From Deltaproteobacteria bacterium (GTDB taxonomy: Bacteria > Desulfobacterota > Desulfobacteria > Desulfobacterales > Desulfatibacillaceae): a stretch of DNA of 5,070 nucleotides. The position numbers and the translations under genes are program-made. Shown one piece after another: positions 1 to 5,070 of the stretch; positions within the stretch are counted from its first letter, which is position 1, and the number at the start of each line of letters is the position of its first letter. The stretch is from the NCBI GenBank assembly GCA_019308705.1, contig JAFDHW010000197.1:1-5070 (forward strand), written 5' to 3'. The notes beneath the pieces were generated by a model that made no database searches, was not told the DNA's origin, and worked only from the letters and a program-made list of their open reading frames with translations.

Positions 1-37
1 TTTTTTTCGCCCCCGCCCCCCGCCGGGGAAGGGCGGC

Positions 38-73
38 AAAAAACCCGGCGGGAACGTCCCCGCCGGGTTTTTT
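38..73 (-). terminator. Bidirectional rho-independent terminator downstream of sat
   Basis: A perfect 9-bp GC stem (44-52 pairing with 59-67) encloses a 6-base loop (53-58). It is flanked by six A on the left (38-43) and seven T on the right (68-74), which extend the stem with A-T pairs. Read on the minus strand, the hairpin ends in a run of six U and lies 21 bases past the sat stop codon, so it is the expected terminator of sat. Because the flanking A and T tracts are symmetrical, it should also stop transcription arriving from the left on the plus strand. Confidence 0.93.
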
Positions 74-94
74 TATCCGTTGCGCGCCTTTTGG

Positions 95-1369
95 CTATTC
101 GCCGGTGGCCGCGCCGTGCAGCTTCACTTCCACCTTCTCGGTGAGGCCTTCGTAGTACTCCCGGAGGATGGCCACCACCTCGTCCCGGCCGAAGTGGTCG
201 GGAAGCTCGCCGCCCTCGGAGAGCAATTTGCGGAGCATGGTGCCGGAAAGGAGCACGCGGTCGCTCTTGTCGTGCGGGCAGGTGCGCAGGGAGGCCATGC
301 CGTCGCACTTGTAGCAGTAGAAGGTCCAGTCGATCTTGAGCGGGGTGCACAGAAGCGCCTTGCCCGGCTCGGAGGGGCAGGGGATCTTGTCAAAGATGGT
401 CTGGGCCTCGAACATGCCGTAGAAGTCGCCCACGCCGGCATGGTCCCGGCCGATGATCATGCGGGAGCAGCCGTAGTTCTGGCGGAAGGTGGCGTGCAGC
501 AGGGCCTCGCGGGGACCGGCGTAGCGCATGTCCAGCGGGTACCCGCCCTGGACCACCTTGTCTTCCACAAAGTAGTTCTTCACCAGCACATCGATGCACT
601 TCACCCGCACGTCCGCGGGGATGTCGCCGGGCTTCAGGTTGCCCACCAGGGAGTGGATGAACACGCCGTCGCACACCTCGATGGCGATCTTGGCCAGGTA
701 CTCGTGGGAACGGTGCATGGGGTTCCTGAGCTGCATGGCCGCGATTTCCTTCCAGCCGCGCTCCTCGAAGATCTTCCGGCTTTCCGCGGGGCGCAGGTAG
801 ATGCCCTTGTACTTGGTGGGGTACTCGGCTTCGGACAGCACCTTCACCGGGCCGGCAAGGTTCACCTCTTTCTGGTTCATGACCATCTGGACGCCGGGAT
901 GGTCCTCCTTGGCGATCTTCCAGAACTCCTCGGCGGTGGGGGTGCCTTCGCCCATGTACACCTTCTCGCACTCCCAGCGCTTGTCCTCCTTGGTCATCTC
1001 GTACTTCTCGGTGACCTTCATGGTGGCCATGATCTCGTCGCTCTTGGGGTCCCACAGAGCGATCTCGTCGCCTTCCTTGATCTCGTCGGCGTCGGCCTTG
1101 CTCACGTCCAGGGTGACGGGGATGGGCCAGAAGGTGCCGTCGGCCAGCAGGAAATCCTCGCAAACGCCCTTCCAGTCGGCCTTGGTCATGAAGCCGGTCA
1201 AGGGGGAGAAGCCGCCGGTGCCGATCATGATGAGGTCGCCCTTGACCCGGGGGGAGATCTCCACCTTTTTCAGGCCTTCGGCCTTTTTCTTTTCCTCTGC
1301 CAGTTCATCGCCCTCCAGGAGGCAGATGGTCAGGCCCTTTCCGCCGTGAGGCGCAATAAGTTCAGACAT
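95..1369 (-). CDS. sat: Sulfate adenylyltransferase (ATP sulfurylase), dissimilatory type
   Basis: This cytoplasmic enzyme makes adenosine 5'-phosphosulfate (APS) and pyrophosphate from ATP and sulfate, the activation step of dissimilatory sulfate reduction; APS then goes to APS reductase. The 424-residue length fits the homo-oligomeric family of sulfate reducers. Visible motifs are [12 protein letters not shown] (residues 213-224, the QxRNPxHxxHE nucleotide-binding signature), GRDHAG (307-312) and SGTMLR (375-380). A cluster of C352, C355, C364 and H366 matches the metal site (Zn, or Co in purified Desulfovibrio enzymes) of this subfamily. There is no APS-kinase domain, as expected for a catabolic enzyme. 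The start at 1369 is preferred over in-frame ATGs at 1387 and 1399 because a strong Shine-Dalgarno sequence lies 8 bases before it, and [12 protein letters not shown] resembles the N-terminus of Desulfovibrio Sat. The gene has its own promoter and terminator, so it is probably monocistronic. No APS reductase, Qmo or pyrophosphatase gene is adjacent within the window. Confidence 0.97.
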   Translation of the reverse strand: MSELIAPHGGKGLTICLLEGDELAEEKKKAEGLKKVEISPRVKGDLIMIGTGGFSPLTGFMTKADWKGVCEDFLLADGTFWPIPVTLDVSKADADEIKEGDEIALWDPKSDEIMATMKVTEKYEMTKEDKRWECEKVYMGEGTPTAEEFWKIAKEDHPGVQMVMNQKEVNLAGPVKVLSEAEYPTKYKGIYLRPAESRKIFEERGWKEIAAMQLRNPMHRSHEYLAKIAIEVCDGVFIHSLVGNLKPGDIPADVRVKCIDVLVKNYFVEDKVVQGGYPLDMRYAGPREALLHATFRQNYGCSRMIIGRDHAGVGDFYGMFEAQTIFDKIPCPSEPGKALLCTPLKIDWTFYCYKCDGMASLRTCPHDKSDRVLLSGTMLRKLLSEGGELPDHFGRDEVVAILREYYEGLTEKVEVKLHGAATGE

Positions 1370-1377
1370 AGAACCCT

Positions 1378-1384
1378 CTCCTTT
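1378..1384 (-). promoter_or_regulatory. Ribosome binding site of sat
   Basis: The minus strand reads AAAGGAG, ending 8 bases before the ATG at 1369-1367. This is a near-ideal Shine-Dalgarno match and spacing. It decides the start, since an in-frame ATG at 1387-1385 lies immediately upstream of this motif and would have no such site. Confidence 0.85.
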
Positions 1385-1424
1385 CATACTGGTACACAAT
1401 TACGCGGCAAGGTACCGCCTCGAA

Positions 1425-1435
1425 TTCCCAGGGAA
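1425..1435. promoter_or_regulatory. Small palindrome at the predicted sat transcription start
   Basis: TTCCCAGGGAA is a perfect 5-1-5 inverted repeat. It lies about 10 to 20 bases downstream of the -10 box of the predicted sat promoter, where a repressor could block initiation. It is short and could arise by chance. It does not resemble the Rex consensus known to control sat in some Desulfovibrio, so no regulator is proposed. Confidence 0.25.
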
Positions 1436-1445
1436 AAACCGGCAA

Positions 1446-1474
1446 ACTCTATTATGGAGAGGCGAAGGTGTCAA
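1446..1474 (-). promoter_or_regulatory. Sigma70-type promoter of sat
   Basis: On the minus strand a perfect -35 box, TTGACA (1474-1469), is followed by a 17-base spacer and the -10 box TAGAGT (1451-1446; four of six consensus bases). Transcription would begin near 1439 and leave a leader of about 70 bases before the sat ATG. The site sits entirely in the 130-base gap after the MBL gene. A perfect -35 with ideal spacing is unlikely by chance in such GC-rich DNA, and strong independent expression suits a central catabolic enzyme. Confidence 0.72.
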
Positions 1475-1499
1475 GCAAAGATGGAGGTTTTCAGCGGAC

Positions 1500-2300
1500 T
1501 TATCCCGGGGGCGGGGGCTTTGCCGGTATCCATACGTCCACCACCTGCTCCTGGTGCGCTGCAATCAGGCTGGCCGAGTGGTTGCCCAAGGCTTCGCCCA
1601 CCACGGAAAGCGCCTTTTCCGGCAGGTTGTTGGTCTCGGAGAGGTGGGCCAGGACCACGTGGGTCACCTCCGGCCACAGCACGCGGCCGAGGAGGTCGCG
1701 GGCGGCCTGGTTGGAGAGGTGGCCGATGCGGCTTTTCACCCGCTGCTTCAAGTGCCATGGGTAGGGGCCCGCGTCCAGCATGTCCGGGCAGTGGTTGGCT
1801 TCCAGGAAAAGCGCCCTGCACCCGGAAAGGTGGTGGGCGACTACCGAGGTGCATACCCCCAGGTCCGTGGCGATGCCCACCTTGATGCCGTGGGCGGACA
1901 CGGTGAACCCTGCGGGGTCCGCGGCGTCGTGGCTGATGGAAAAGGGGCGGAAGCAAAGCGTGCCGATGGAAAAGTCCGCGCCGCAGGAAAAGGGTTCCAC
2001 CCGTGGGAGCGCGCCCAGCAGGGGCTTCGCGTTCTTGAAGGTCTTGCCGGTCATGTAGGCGGCAAGCTTGAACCTTCTGCACACCGGGCCCATGCCGGAC
2101 AAATGGTCCCGGTGCTCGTGGGAGAGGATGACGCCGGACAGGCTTTCCGGGCAAAGGCCCGCCGAGACCATGCGCCGGACGGTCTCCCTGGCGGACAGGC
2201 CTGCGTCCAGGAGCACGGTGGTCTCGCCGTCGCTTAGCACCATGCAGTTTCCCCTGCTGCCACTGGCAAGCACGGTTACGCGGATTCCCGGTCCGGTCAT
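1500..2300 (-). CDS. MBL-fold metallo-hydrolase, YycJ/WalJ-like
   Basis: This is a 266-residue cytoplasmic metallo-beta-lactamase-fold hydrolase. Metal-binding motifs run in the expected order: HEHRDH (61-66, the HxHxDH signature), H124 in SISHDAADPAGF, D146 in GIATDLG, and H219 in the C-terminal HLSETNN (219-225). The N-terminal LASGSRGNC, the LFLEANHC segment (164-171) and GHLSNQAA (193-200) are the pattern of the YycJ/WalJ group, the 5'-exonuclease-like MBL proteins linked in Firmicutes to the WalKR locus and to DNA repair. Outside Firmicutes the role is not settled, so no symbol is given. The start at 2300 gives a conventional N-terminus (MTGPGIRVTVLASGS) with a purine-rich site 7 bases upstream. 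The longer in-frame start at 2402 would overlap the upstream gene and add 34 residues unlike the family. It lies 31 bases after the TPR membrane protein, suggesting co-transcription. No hairpin terminator follows it, so some read-through into sat is possible. Confidence 0.92.
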   Translation of the reverse strand: MTGPGIRVTVLASGSRGNCMVLSDGETTVLLDAGLSARETVRRMVSAGLCPESLSGVILSHEHRDHLSGMGPVCRRFKLAAYMTGKTFKNAKPLLGALPRVEPFSCGADFSIGTLCFRPFSISHDAADPAGFTVSAHGIKVGIATDLGVCTSVVAHHLSGCRALFLEANHCPDMLDAGPYPWHLKQRVKSRIGHLSNQAARDLLGRVLWPEVTHVVLAHLSETNNLPEKALSVVGEALGNHSASLIAAHQEQVVDVWIPAKPPPPG

Positions 2301-2307
2301 GCAGGTT

Positions 2308-2313
2308 CTTTCC
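2308..2313 (-). promoter_or_regulatory. Ribosome binding site of the MBL-fold hydrolase
   Basis: GGAAAG on the minus strand lies 7 bases before the ATG at 2300-2298, inside the 31-base gap after the upstream stop codon. The match to the Shine-Dalgarno consensus is partial, but the spacing is right. It supports this start over the ATG at 2402. Confidence 0.5.
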
Positions 2314-2331
2314 AGGCGAAAAGCAAGGTTC

Positions 2332-4143
2332 TCAGTTGCCGGGGCTCTTGCCCGCGGCCTCCAGGTTGTCCAGGGCCGGCTGGTAGCCGGGGTCCAGGGC
2401 AAGGGCGCGGCGGAAAAGGGCCGCGGCCCTGTTCCTGTCGCCCTGGGCCAGGTACGACGCGCCCACGCTGTTCAGCAGGCCCGGGGATTCCCCCAGCTTG
2501 TCCATGGCCCATGAAAGGTGTTCCCGGGCCTCCTCGTACCGGCCCGCGAGCAGAAGGGCGTGGCCCAACGACGCGGCAACGGAGGGTTGATCCGGGTTCA
2601 ACTTCCGGGCTGCGGCCAGGTGCTTGACGGCCTCCTTGGCCTTTCCCGCCTTGAGCAGGGCTTCGCCCAGGTTGGCCCGGGCCTGCCAGGAGTCCGGGGC
2701 CAGTTCCACGGCCTTTGCCAGCCAGGGGATCGCCTGGGCATACCGCCCCTTGCGCGCCAGGGCAAGACCCAGGTTGTTGGCGGGCTTGAAATAATGGGGG
2801 GCAAGGTCCGCGGCCCGGCGGAAGTGGGGGATGGCCTGGTCCGTTTCCCCTTGGTCCATGAGCGCGCTGCCCAGGTTGTCGTGGGCCAGCCAGTTGTCCT
2901 GGGTCACGTCCAGGGCGTGGGAAAACAGGGTGACGCTGTTTTTCCAGGTGTTCACCTGGGCCCGGGCCGCCACGGCGAAAAGGACCACGCACGCGGCGGC
3001 GGCCGCCCAGGCGGGCCGTCTGAGCCCGGGCCGCGCCGCGGCCACCCGGGCTGTACCCATGGACAAGGCCAGGAATACGCCCAGCAGGGGAAAGTAGGTG
3101 TACCGGTCCGCGAACAGGTGGGAGCCGATGGGCACCACGCCGGACACGGGAAACAAGGCAACCAGGTACCATGCCCAGCCCACGGCCAGCCAGGGCGCCT
3201 TTTTCCGCAGGGCGACCGCGGCGGCGGAAACCCCCAGGACCACCAGGGCGGAGACGGCGACCATGGCGGCTCCGGGTTCCTGGTAGGGATAGAACGCCGC
3301 GAGATGTACAGGGACAAGGGCCTTGCCCACGTAGCCCGCCGAGGAGACCAGGACGTTCTCCAGGCGGTCCAGGGCGGGGACCACGGCCATGGACTTGGCC
3401 AGGCCCACGTGACGCTGGACGGCCAGGGCGGCCGCGGCGGAGATGGCGGCAAGAACGAAAAAGGGGATCTTTTCCAAAAGCGTCCGCCGGGGGCGGGGAA
3501 ACAGCCTGTCCAGGGGCCAGGCGTCCGCCAGAAGCAGCACCAGCGGCAGGGTCACGGCCATGGGCTTGGCCATGAGGGACAGGACGAACAGGCCCAGGGA
3601 CGCGCCGTACCAGGCCCTGCGGCCCGATTTCGCCCACAGGGCGTACCCGCACAGGGCGGACAGGGCAAAGAAGAAGGACAACAGCTCCTTGCGCTCGGAC
3701 ACCCAGGCCGCGGACTCCACGTGCAGGGGGTGGACGCCGAACAGGGCGGCGGCCAAAAGCGCAGGGGCGGGCCGGCCAAGGAGCAGGAAAAACGCCAGGT
3801 ACACCAGGAGGGTGTTGAAAAGGTGAATGCCCGCGGACACGGCGTGGTGGCCGCCGGGATCCATGCCGAACAGCGAGACGTCCGCCAGGTGGGAAAGCCA
3901 GGTGACCGGGTGCCAGATGTGGGCGTGGAGCGTGGTGAAGGCCCATTGCACGCTTTTCCAGGACAGGCCCTTTTGTACCATGGGGTTGGCGGTCACGTAG
4001 ACGGGGTCGTCGAGGTTGACGAAATCAAAACCGTAAACGGGCGCGTAGACCCACAACACCAGGACGGCCAGCGCGGCCGCCGCGGCGGCGTGATGCGCCG
4101 GTCTGGTCCGGGCGGGGACGGATTGTTCCGAATGCCTGGGCAT
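2332..4143 (-). CDS. Polytopic membrane protein with GT-C/TMTC-like N-terminus and C-terminal TPR repeats
   Basis: This 603-residue protein has a hydrophobic N-terminal two-thirds with roughly ten to eleven membrane segments (about 20-38, 104-123, 127-143, 152-171, 178-193, 195-210, 226-243, 291-311, 316-340, 348-364 and 378-393), then a soluble TPR tail (418-587). After the first membrane segment comes NLDDPVYV (43-50), whose paired acidic residues D45/D46 are placed like the catalytic acids of GT-C glycosyltransferases. Other blocks typical of bacterial TPR/TMTC-like proteins are HPVTWLSH (78-85), HPLHVESAAWVSERKE (138-153), LMAKPM (190-195), LAAFYPY (281-287) and FADRYTYFPLLG (344-355). 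By family these resemble eukaryotic TMTC O-mannosyltransferases, suggesting lipid-linked sugar transfer to exported proteins; substrate and activity are inference. An odd number of membrane segments with N-inside would put the TPR tail in the periplasm, but the count is uncertain. No clear Shine-Dalgarno precedes the ATG at 4143, and no other start codon lies just upstream in frame. It probably shares a transcript with the MBL gene. Confidence 0.88.
   Translation of the reverse strand: MPRHSEQSVPARTRPAHHAAAAAALAVLVLWVYAPVYGFDFVNLDDPVYVTANPMVQKGLSWKSVQWAFTTLHAHIWHPVTWLSHLADVSLFGMDPGGHHAVSAGIHLFNTLLVYLAFFLLLGRPAPALLAAALFGVHPLHVESAAWVSERKELLSFFFALSALCGYALWAKSGRRAWYGASLGLFVLSLMAKPMAVTLPLVLLLADAWPLDRLFPRPRRTLLEKIPFFVLAAISAAAALAVQRHVGLAKSMAVVPALDRLENVLVSSAGYVGKALVPVHLAAFYPYQEPGAAMVAVSALVVLGVSAAAVALRKKAPWLAVGWAWYLVALFPVSGVVPIGSHLFADRYTYFPLLGVFLALSMGTARVAAARPGLRRPAWAAAAACVVLFAVAARAQVNTWKNSVTLFSHALDVTQDNWLAHDNLGSALMDQGETDQAIPHFRRAADLAPHYFKPANNLGLALARKGRYAQAIPWLAKAVELAPDSWQARANLGEALLKAGKAKEAVKHLAAARKLNPDQPSVAASLGHALLLAGRYEEAREHLSWAMDKLGESPGLLNSVGASYLAQGDRNRAAALFRRALALDPGYQPALDNLEAAGKSPGN
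2383..2892 (-). repeat. Five tandem TPR repeats coded in the membrane protein
   Basis: Residues 418-587 divide into exactly five 34-residue units, beginning at W418, F452, W486, P520 and P554, with no insertion or gap. Each carries the TPR pattern, for example NLGxAL in the first helix (units 1-3), then a G about seven residues later and an A in the second helix followed by (L/A)xP near the unit end. A sixth unit starts at Q588 but stops after helix A at the C-terminus (N603). The array forms a right-handed superhelix for protein-protein contact; in TMTC-like enzymes it is thought to present the acceptor protein. Confidence 0.9.
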
Positions 4144-4173
4144 GGATGGCGGATACGCTGTTTGCGGGAACGC

Positions 4174-4217
4174 ACAAAGGGGCCAAGGACCGCGGCCGGC
4201 CCTTCAGCCCCTTTTGT
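4174..4217 (-). terminator. Long imperfect hairpin between the dctP-like gene and the TPR gene, possible terminator
   Basis: AAAGGGGC (4176-4183) pairs perfectly with GCCCCTTT (4207-4214), and ACA (4174-4176) can extend the stem to TGT with one bulged T. Inside, AAGG (4185-4188) pairs with CCTT (4201-4204), and CCG (4190-4192) with CGG (4197-4199) around a 4-base loop. It lies about 50 bases past the dctP-like stop codon. On the minus strand the stem is followed by only three U, so as a rho-independent terminator it would be weak. It could instead be a leader structure of the TPR transcript. Confidence 0.5.
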
Positions 4218-4240
4218 ACACCATGTGGCGCTGTGTTCAA
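4213..4240 (-). promoter_or_regulatory. Weak candidate promoter for the TPR-MBL transcription unit
   Basis: On the minus strand TTGAAC (4240-4235) and TACAAA (4218-4213) each match four of six consensus bases and are 16 bases apart. They are preceded by an A/T-rich stretch that could act as an UP element. Transcription would start near 4206, inside the hairpin at 4174-4217, leaving a structured leader of about 60 bases. The match is modest, and the conflict with a terminator reading of the same hairpin keeps confidence low. Confidence 0.3.
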
Positions 4241-4251
4241 AAACGCTTTTT
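4239..4251. repeat. A/T-rich inverted repeat after the dctP-like gene
   Basis: Five A, CGC, and five T form a perfect 13-base inverted repeat in otherwise GC-rich DNA. It begins 18 bases beyond the upstream gene's stop codon at the side nearest that gene. It overlaps the start of the candidate -35 box at 4240, so it may be an UP-element-like sequence. As a hairpin it is too weak to terminate transcription. Confidence 0.35.
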
Positions 4252-4268
4252 CGCGGCCTGGCTGTCGG

Positions 4269-5070
4269 CTATCGGGAACGGAACTCCTTGAGATGGGCCA
4301 GGATGGCGTCCAGGGTCTCCTGCTTGTATTCTTTGCCCGCCAACTCCTCCCACACGGGCCGGGTGCGCCTCTTGTACTCGTCCACCAGCCCGGGCGATAC
4401 GTCCACCATCCTCAGGCCGTAGCGCGTCATGGCCACCAGGGCCTTCTTGTTGTCCCTGCGCACCGCCTTGCAGAATTCGTCCACCACTTCCATGCGGCCC
4501 TCTTTCATGGCCTCCTGGTACTCGGAGGGCAACGAGTTCCAGGCGTCCATGGTGAACACGGCCAAAGCCGGCGCGTAGCGGATGGAGATGGGGTTGATGT
4601 ACCTGCAGACCTGGTAGCCTTGGAACCCCAGGATGCCCAGGGCCGGGGCGATGAGGGAGTCCACCACGCCCTGGCGGATGGCTGCCGAGGCTTCGGGCAC
4701 GTTCACCGGGATGGGGTCGGCCCCCAGCTTGGCGAGCACGGCCTTTTCCAACTCGCCGTACCAGGTCATGAACCGGGCCCGGCTAAAGTCGTTGAAATCG
4801 CGGAACTGGTACTTGCTGGAGTAAATCTGGTCAAAATCCTGGTCCAGCCAGAAAATGAGGTAGAAACCGTTTTGGGCGGCCACCCGGTTGAAGTAGGCGT
4901 ACATCTTGCCCCGCACGTAGTCCACTTCCTCCCAGTTTTCGAACAAAAACGGGAGCTGGAGCGCGTTCATTTCCGGGCAGATCATGTCCGCGCCCTGGCA
5001 GGAGATGCCCGCGCAGTCCAACTGGCCCACGCGCATCTTCTTCACCATGTCCTCGTCGTCGCCCATGATG
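4269..5070 (-). CDS. TRAP transporter periplasmic substrate-binding protein, DctP superfamily (N-terminus outside window)
   Basis: The visible 3' part encodes about 266 residues and runs open to the right edge; the ATG at 5066 is internal, since the frame continues with an Ile codon and the family has a signal peptide and first strand-helix units before this point. These proteins bind an organic acid or similar solute in the periplasm and deliver it to a DctQ/DctM ion-coupled permease. Numbering from 5066, family features are GDDEDMVKKMRVGQLD (2-17), LQLPFLFENWEEVDYVR (36-52), the RAR at 96-98 where many members have KxR contacting the ligand carboxylate, and LGADPIPVNVPEASAAIRQGVVDS (114-137). 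C18, C23 and C30 are close together, with C154 and C199 further on. No permease gene follows; dctQ/dctM may lie upstream outside the window. The ligand cannot be told from this sequence. Confidence 0.9.
   Translation of the reverse strand, partial: IMGDDEDMVKKMRVGQLDCAGISCQGADMICPEMNALQLPFLFENWEEVDYVRGKMYAYFNRVAAQNGFYLIFWLDQDFDQIYSSKYQFRDFNDFSRARFMTWYGELEKAVLAKLGADPIPVNVPEASAAIRQGVVDSLIAPALGILGFQGYQVCRYINPISIRYAPALAVFTMDAWNSLPSEYQEAMKEGRMEVVDEFCKAVRRDNKKALVAMTRYGLRMVDVSPGLVDEYKRRTRPVWEELAGKEYKQETLDAILAHLKEFRSR

Noticed and set aside
95..1399. Starts at 1399 or 1387 for sat
   Set aside because: The strong AAAGGAG site is positioned for the ATG at 1369, and the upstream ATG at 1387 overlaps that site.
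1370..1499. Rex operator upstream of sat
   Set aside because: I looked for a TTGTG-n8-CACAA type palindrome; only a single TTGTG half-site occurs (minus strand, near 1400) with no matching second half.
80..1885. 601-residue open frame on the plus strand opposite sat and the MBL gene
   Set aside because: It is antisense to two confidently identified genes and spans their intergenic promoter region. The translation is low-complexity and rich in H, G, A, V and L with no family motif, as expected opposite high-GC coding sequence.
1500..2402. Longer start at 2402 for the MBL hydrolase
   Set aside because: It would add 34 residues unlike the family and overlap the end of the upstream gene; the ATG at 2300 has a ribosome binding site and the expected N-terminus.
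2383..2892. Possible TRAP-T (TatT-like) TPR component next to the TRAP binding protein
   Set aside because: The TPRs belong to a large polytopic GT-C-like protein, not to the small periplasmic lipoprotein that accompanies some TRAP systems; there is no signal peptide with a lipobox.
2297..3946. 549-residue minus-strand open frame overlapping the TPR gene in another frame
   Set aside because: The composition is almost wholly P, G, R and A, and the alternative frame carries the clear membrane segments and 34-residue TPR periodicity.
2518..4422. 634-residue open frame on the plus strand opposite the TPR membrane protein
   Set aside because: The translation is dominated by G, Q, H, R and V with no recognisable domain, and it runs across the intergenic gap into the dctP-like gene. 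It is a GC-driven shadow of the real minus-strand gene.

Overview
The window is GC-rich bacterial DNA with four protein-coding genes, all on the minus strand and tightly packed. The ATP sulfurylase at the left end is the long, single-domain, cysteine-motif type of sulfate-reducing bacteria. Together with the high GC content and a TRAP solute-binding protein, it points to a sulfate reducer of the Desulfovibrionaceae (Desulfovibrio or a close relative). This assignment is an inference from protein sequence; no rRNA or other taxonomic marker is present.

In the direction of transcription (right to left): (1) 5070-4269 is the 3' part of a gene for a TRAP-transporter periplasmic substrate-binding protein (DctP superfamily), whose N-terminus lies beyond the right edge. 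(2) A gap of 125 bases (4268-4144) holds a long inverted repeat that could be its terminator, plus a weak candidate promoter. (3) 4143-2332 encodes a 603-residue polytopic membrane protein of the bacterial TMTC-like/GT-C glycosyltransferase type, ending in five uninterrupted 34-residue TPR repeats. (4) After 31 bases, 2300-1500 encodes a 266-residue metallo-beta-lactamase-fold hydrolase of the YycJ/WalJ type, probably co-transcribed with the membrane protein. (5) A 130-base gap (1499-1370) carries a good sigma70-type promoter with a small palindrome next to the predicted transcription start. (6) 1369-95 encodes ATP sulfurylase (sat), followed by a strong bidirectional rho-independent terminator at 38-73.

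The likely transcription units are the dctP-like gene (end of a unit that begins outside the window), the TPR membrane protein plus MBL hydrolase, and sat alone on its own promoter. Sat supplies APS, the first activated intermediate of dissimilatory sulfate reduction. The other three genes have no evident functional tie to it, so this looks like ordinary chromosomal core sequence rather than a dedicated gene cluster. I found no mobile element, CRISPR array, tRNA or rRNA. The least characterised item is the TPR-bearing GT-C-like membrane protein, whose acceptor and sugar are unknown. Several very long open frames opposite or shifted to the real genes are by-products of high GC content.
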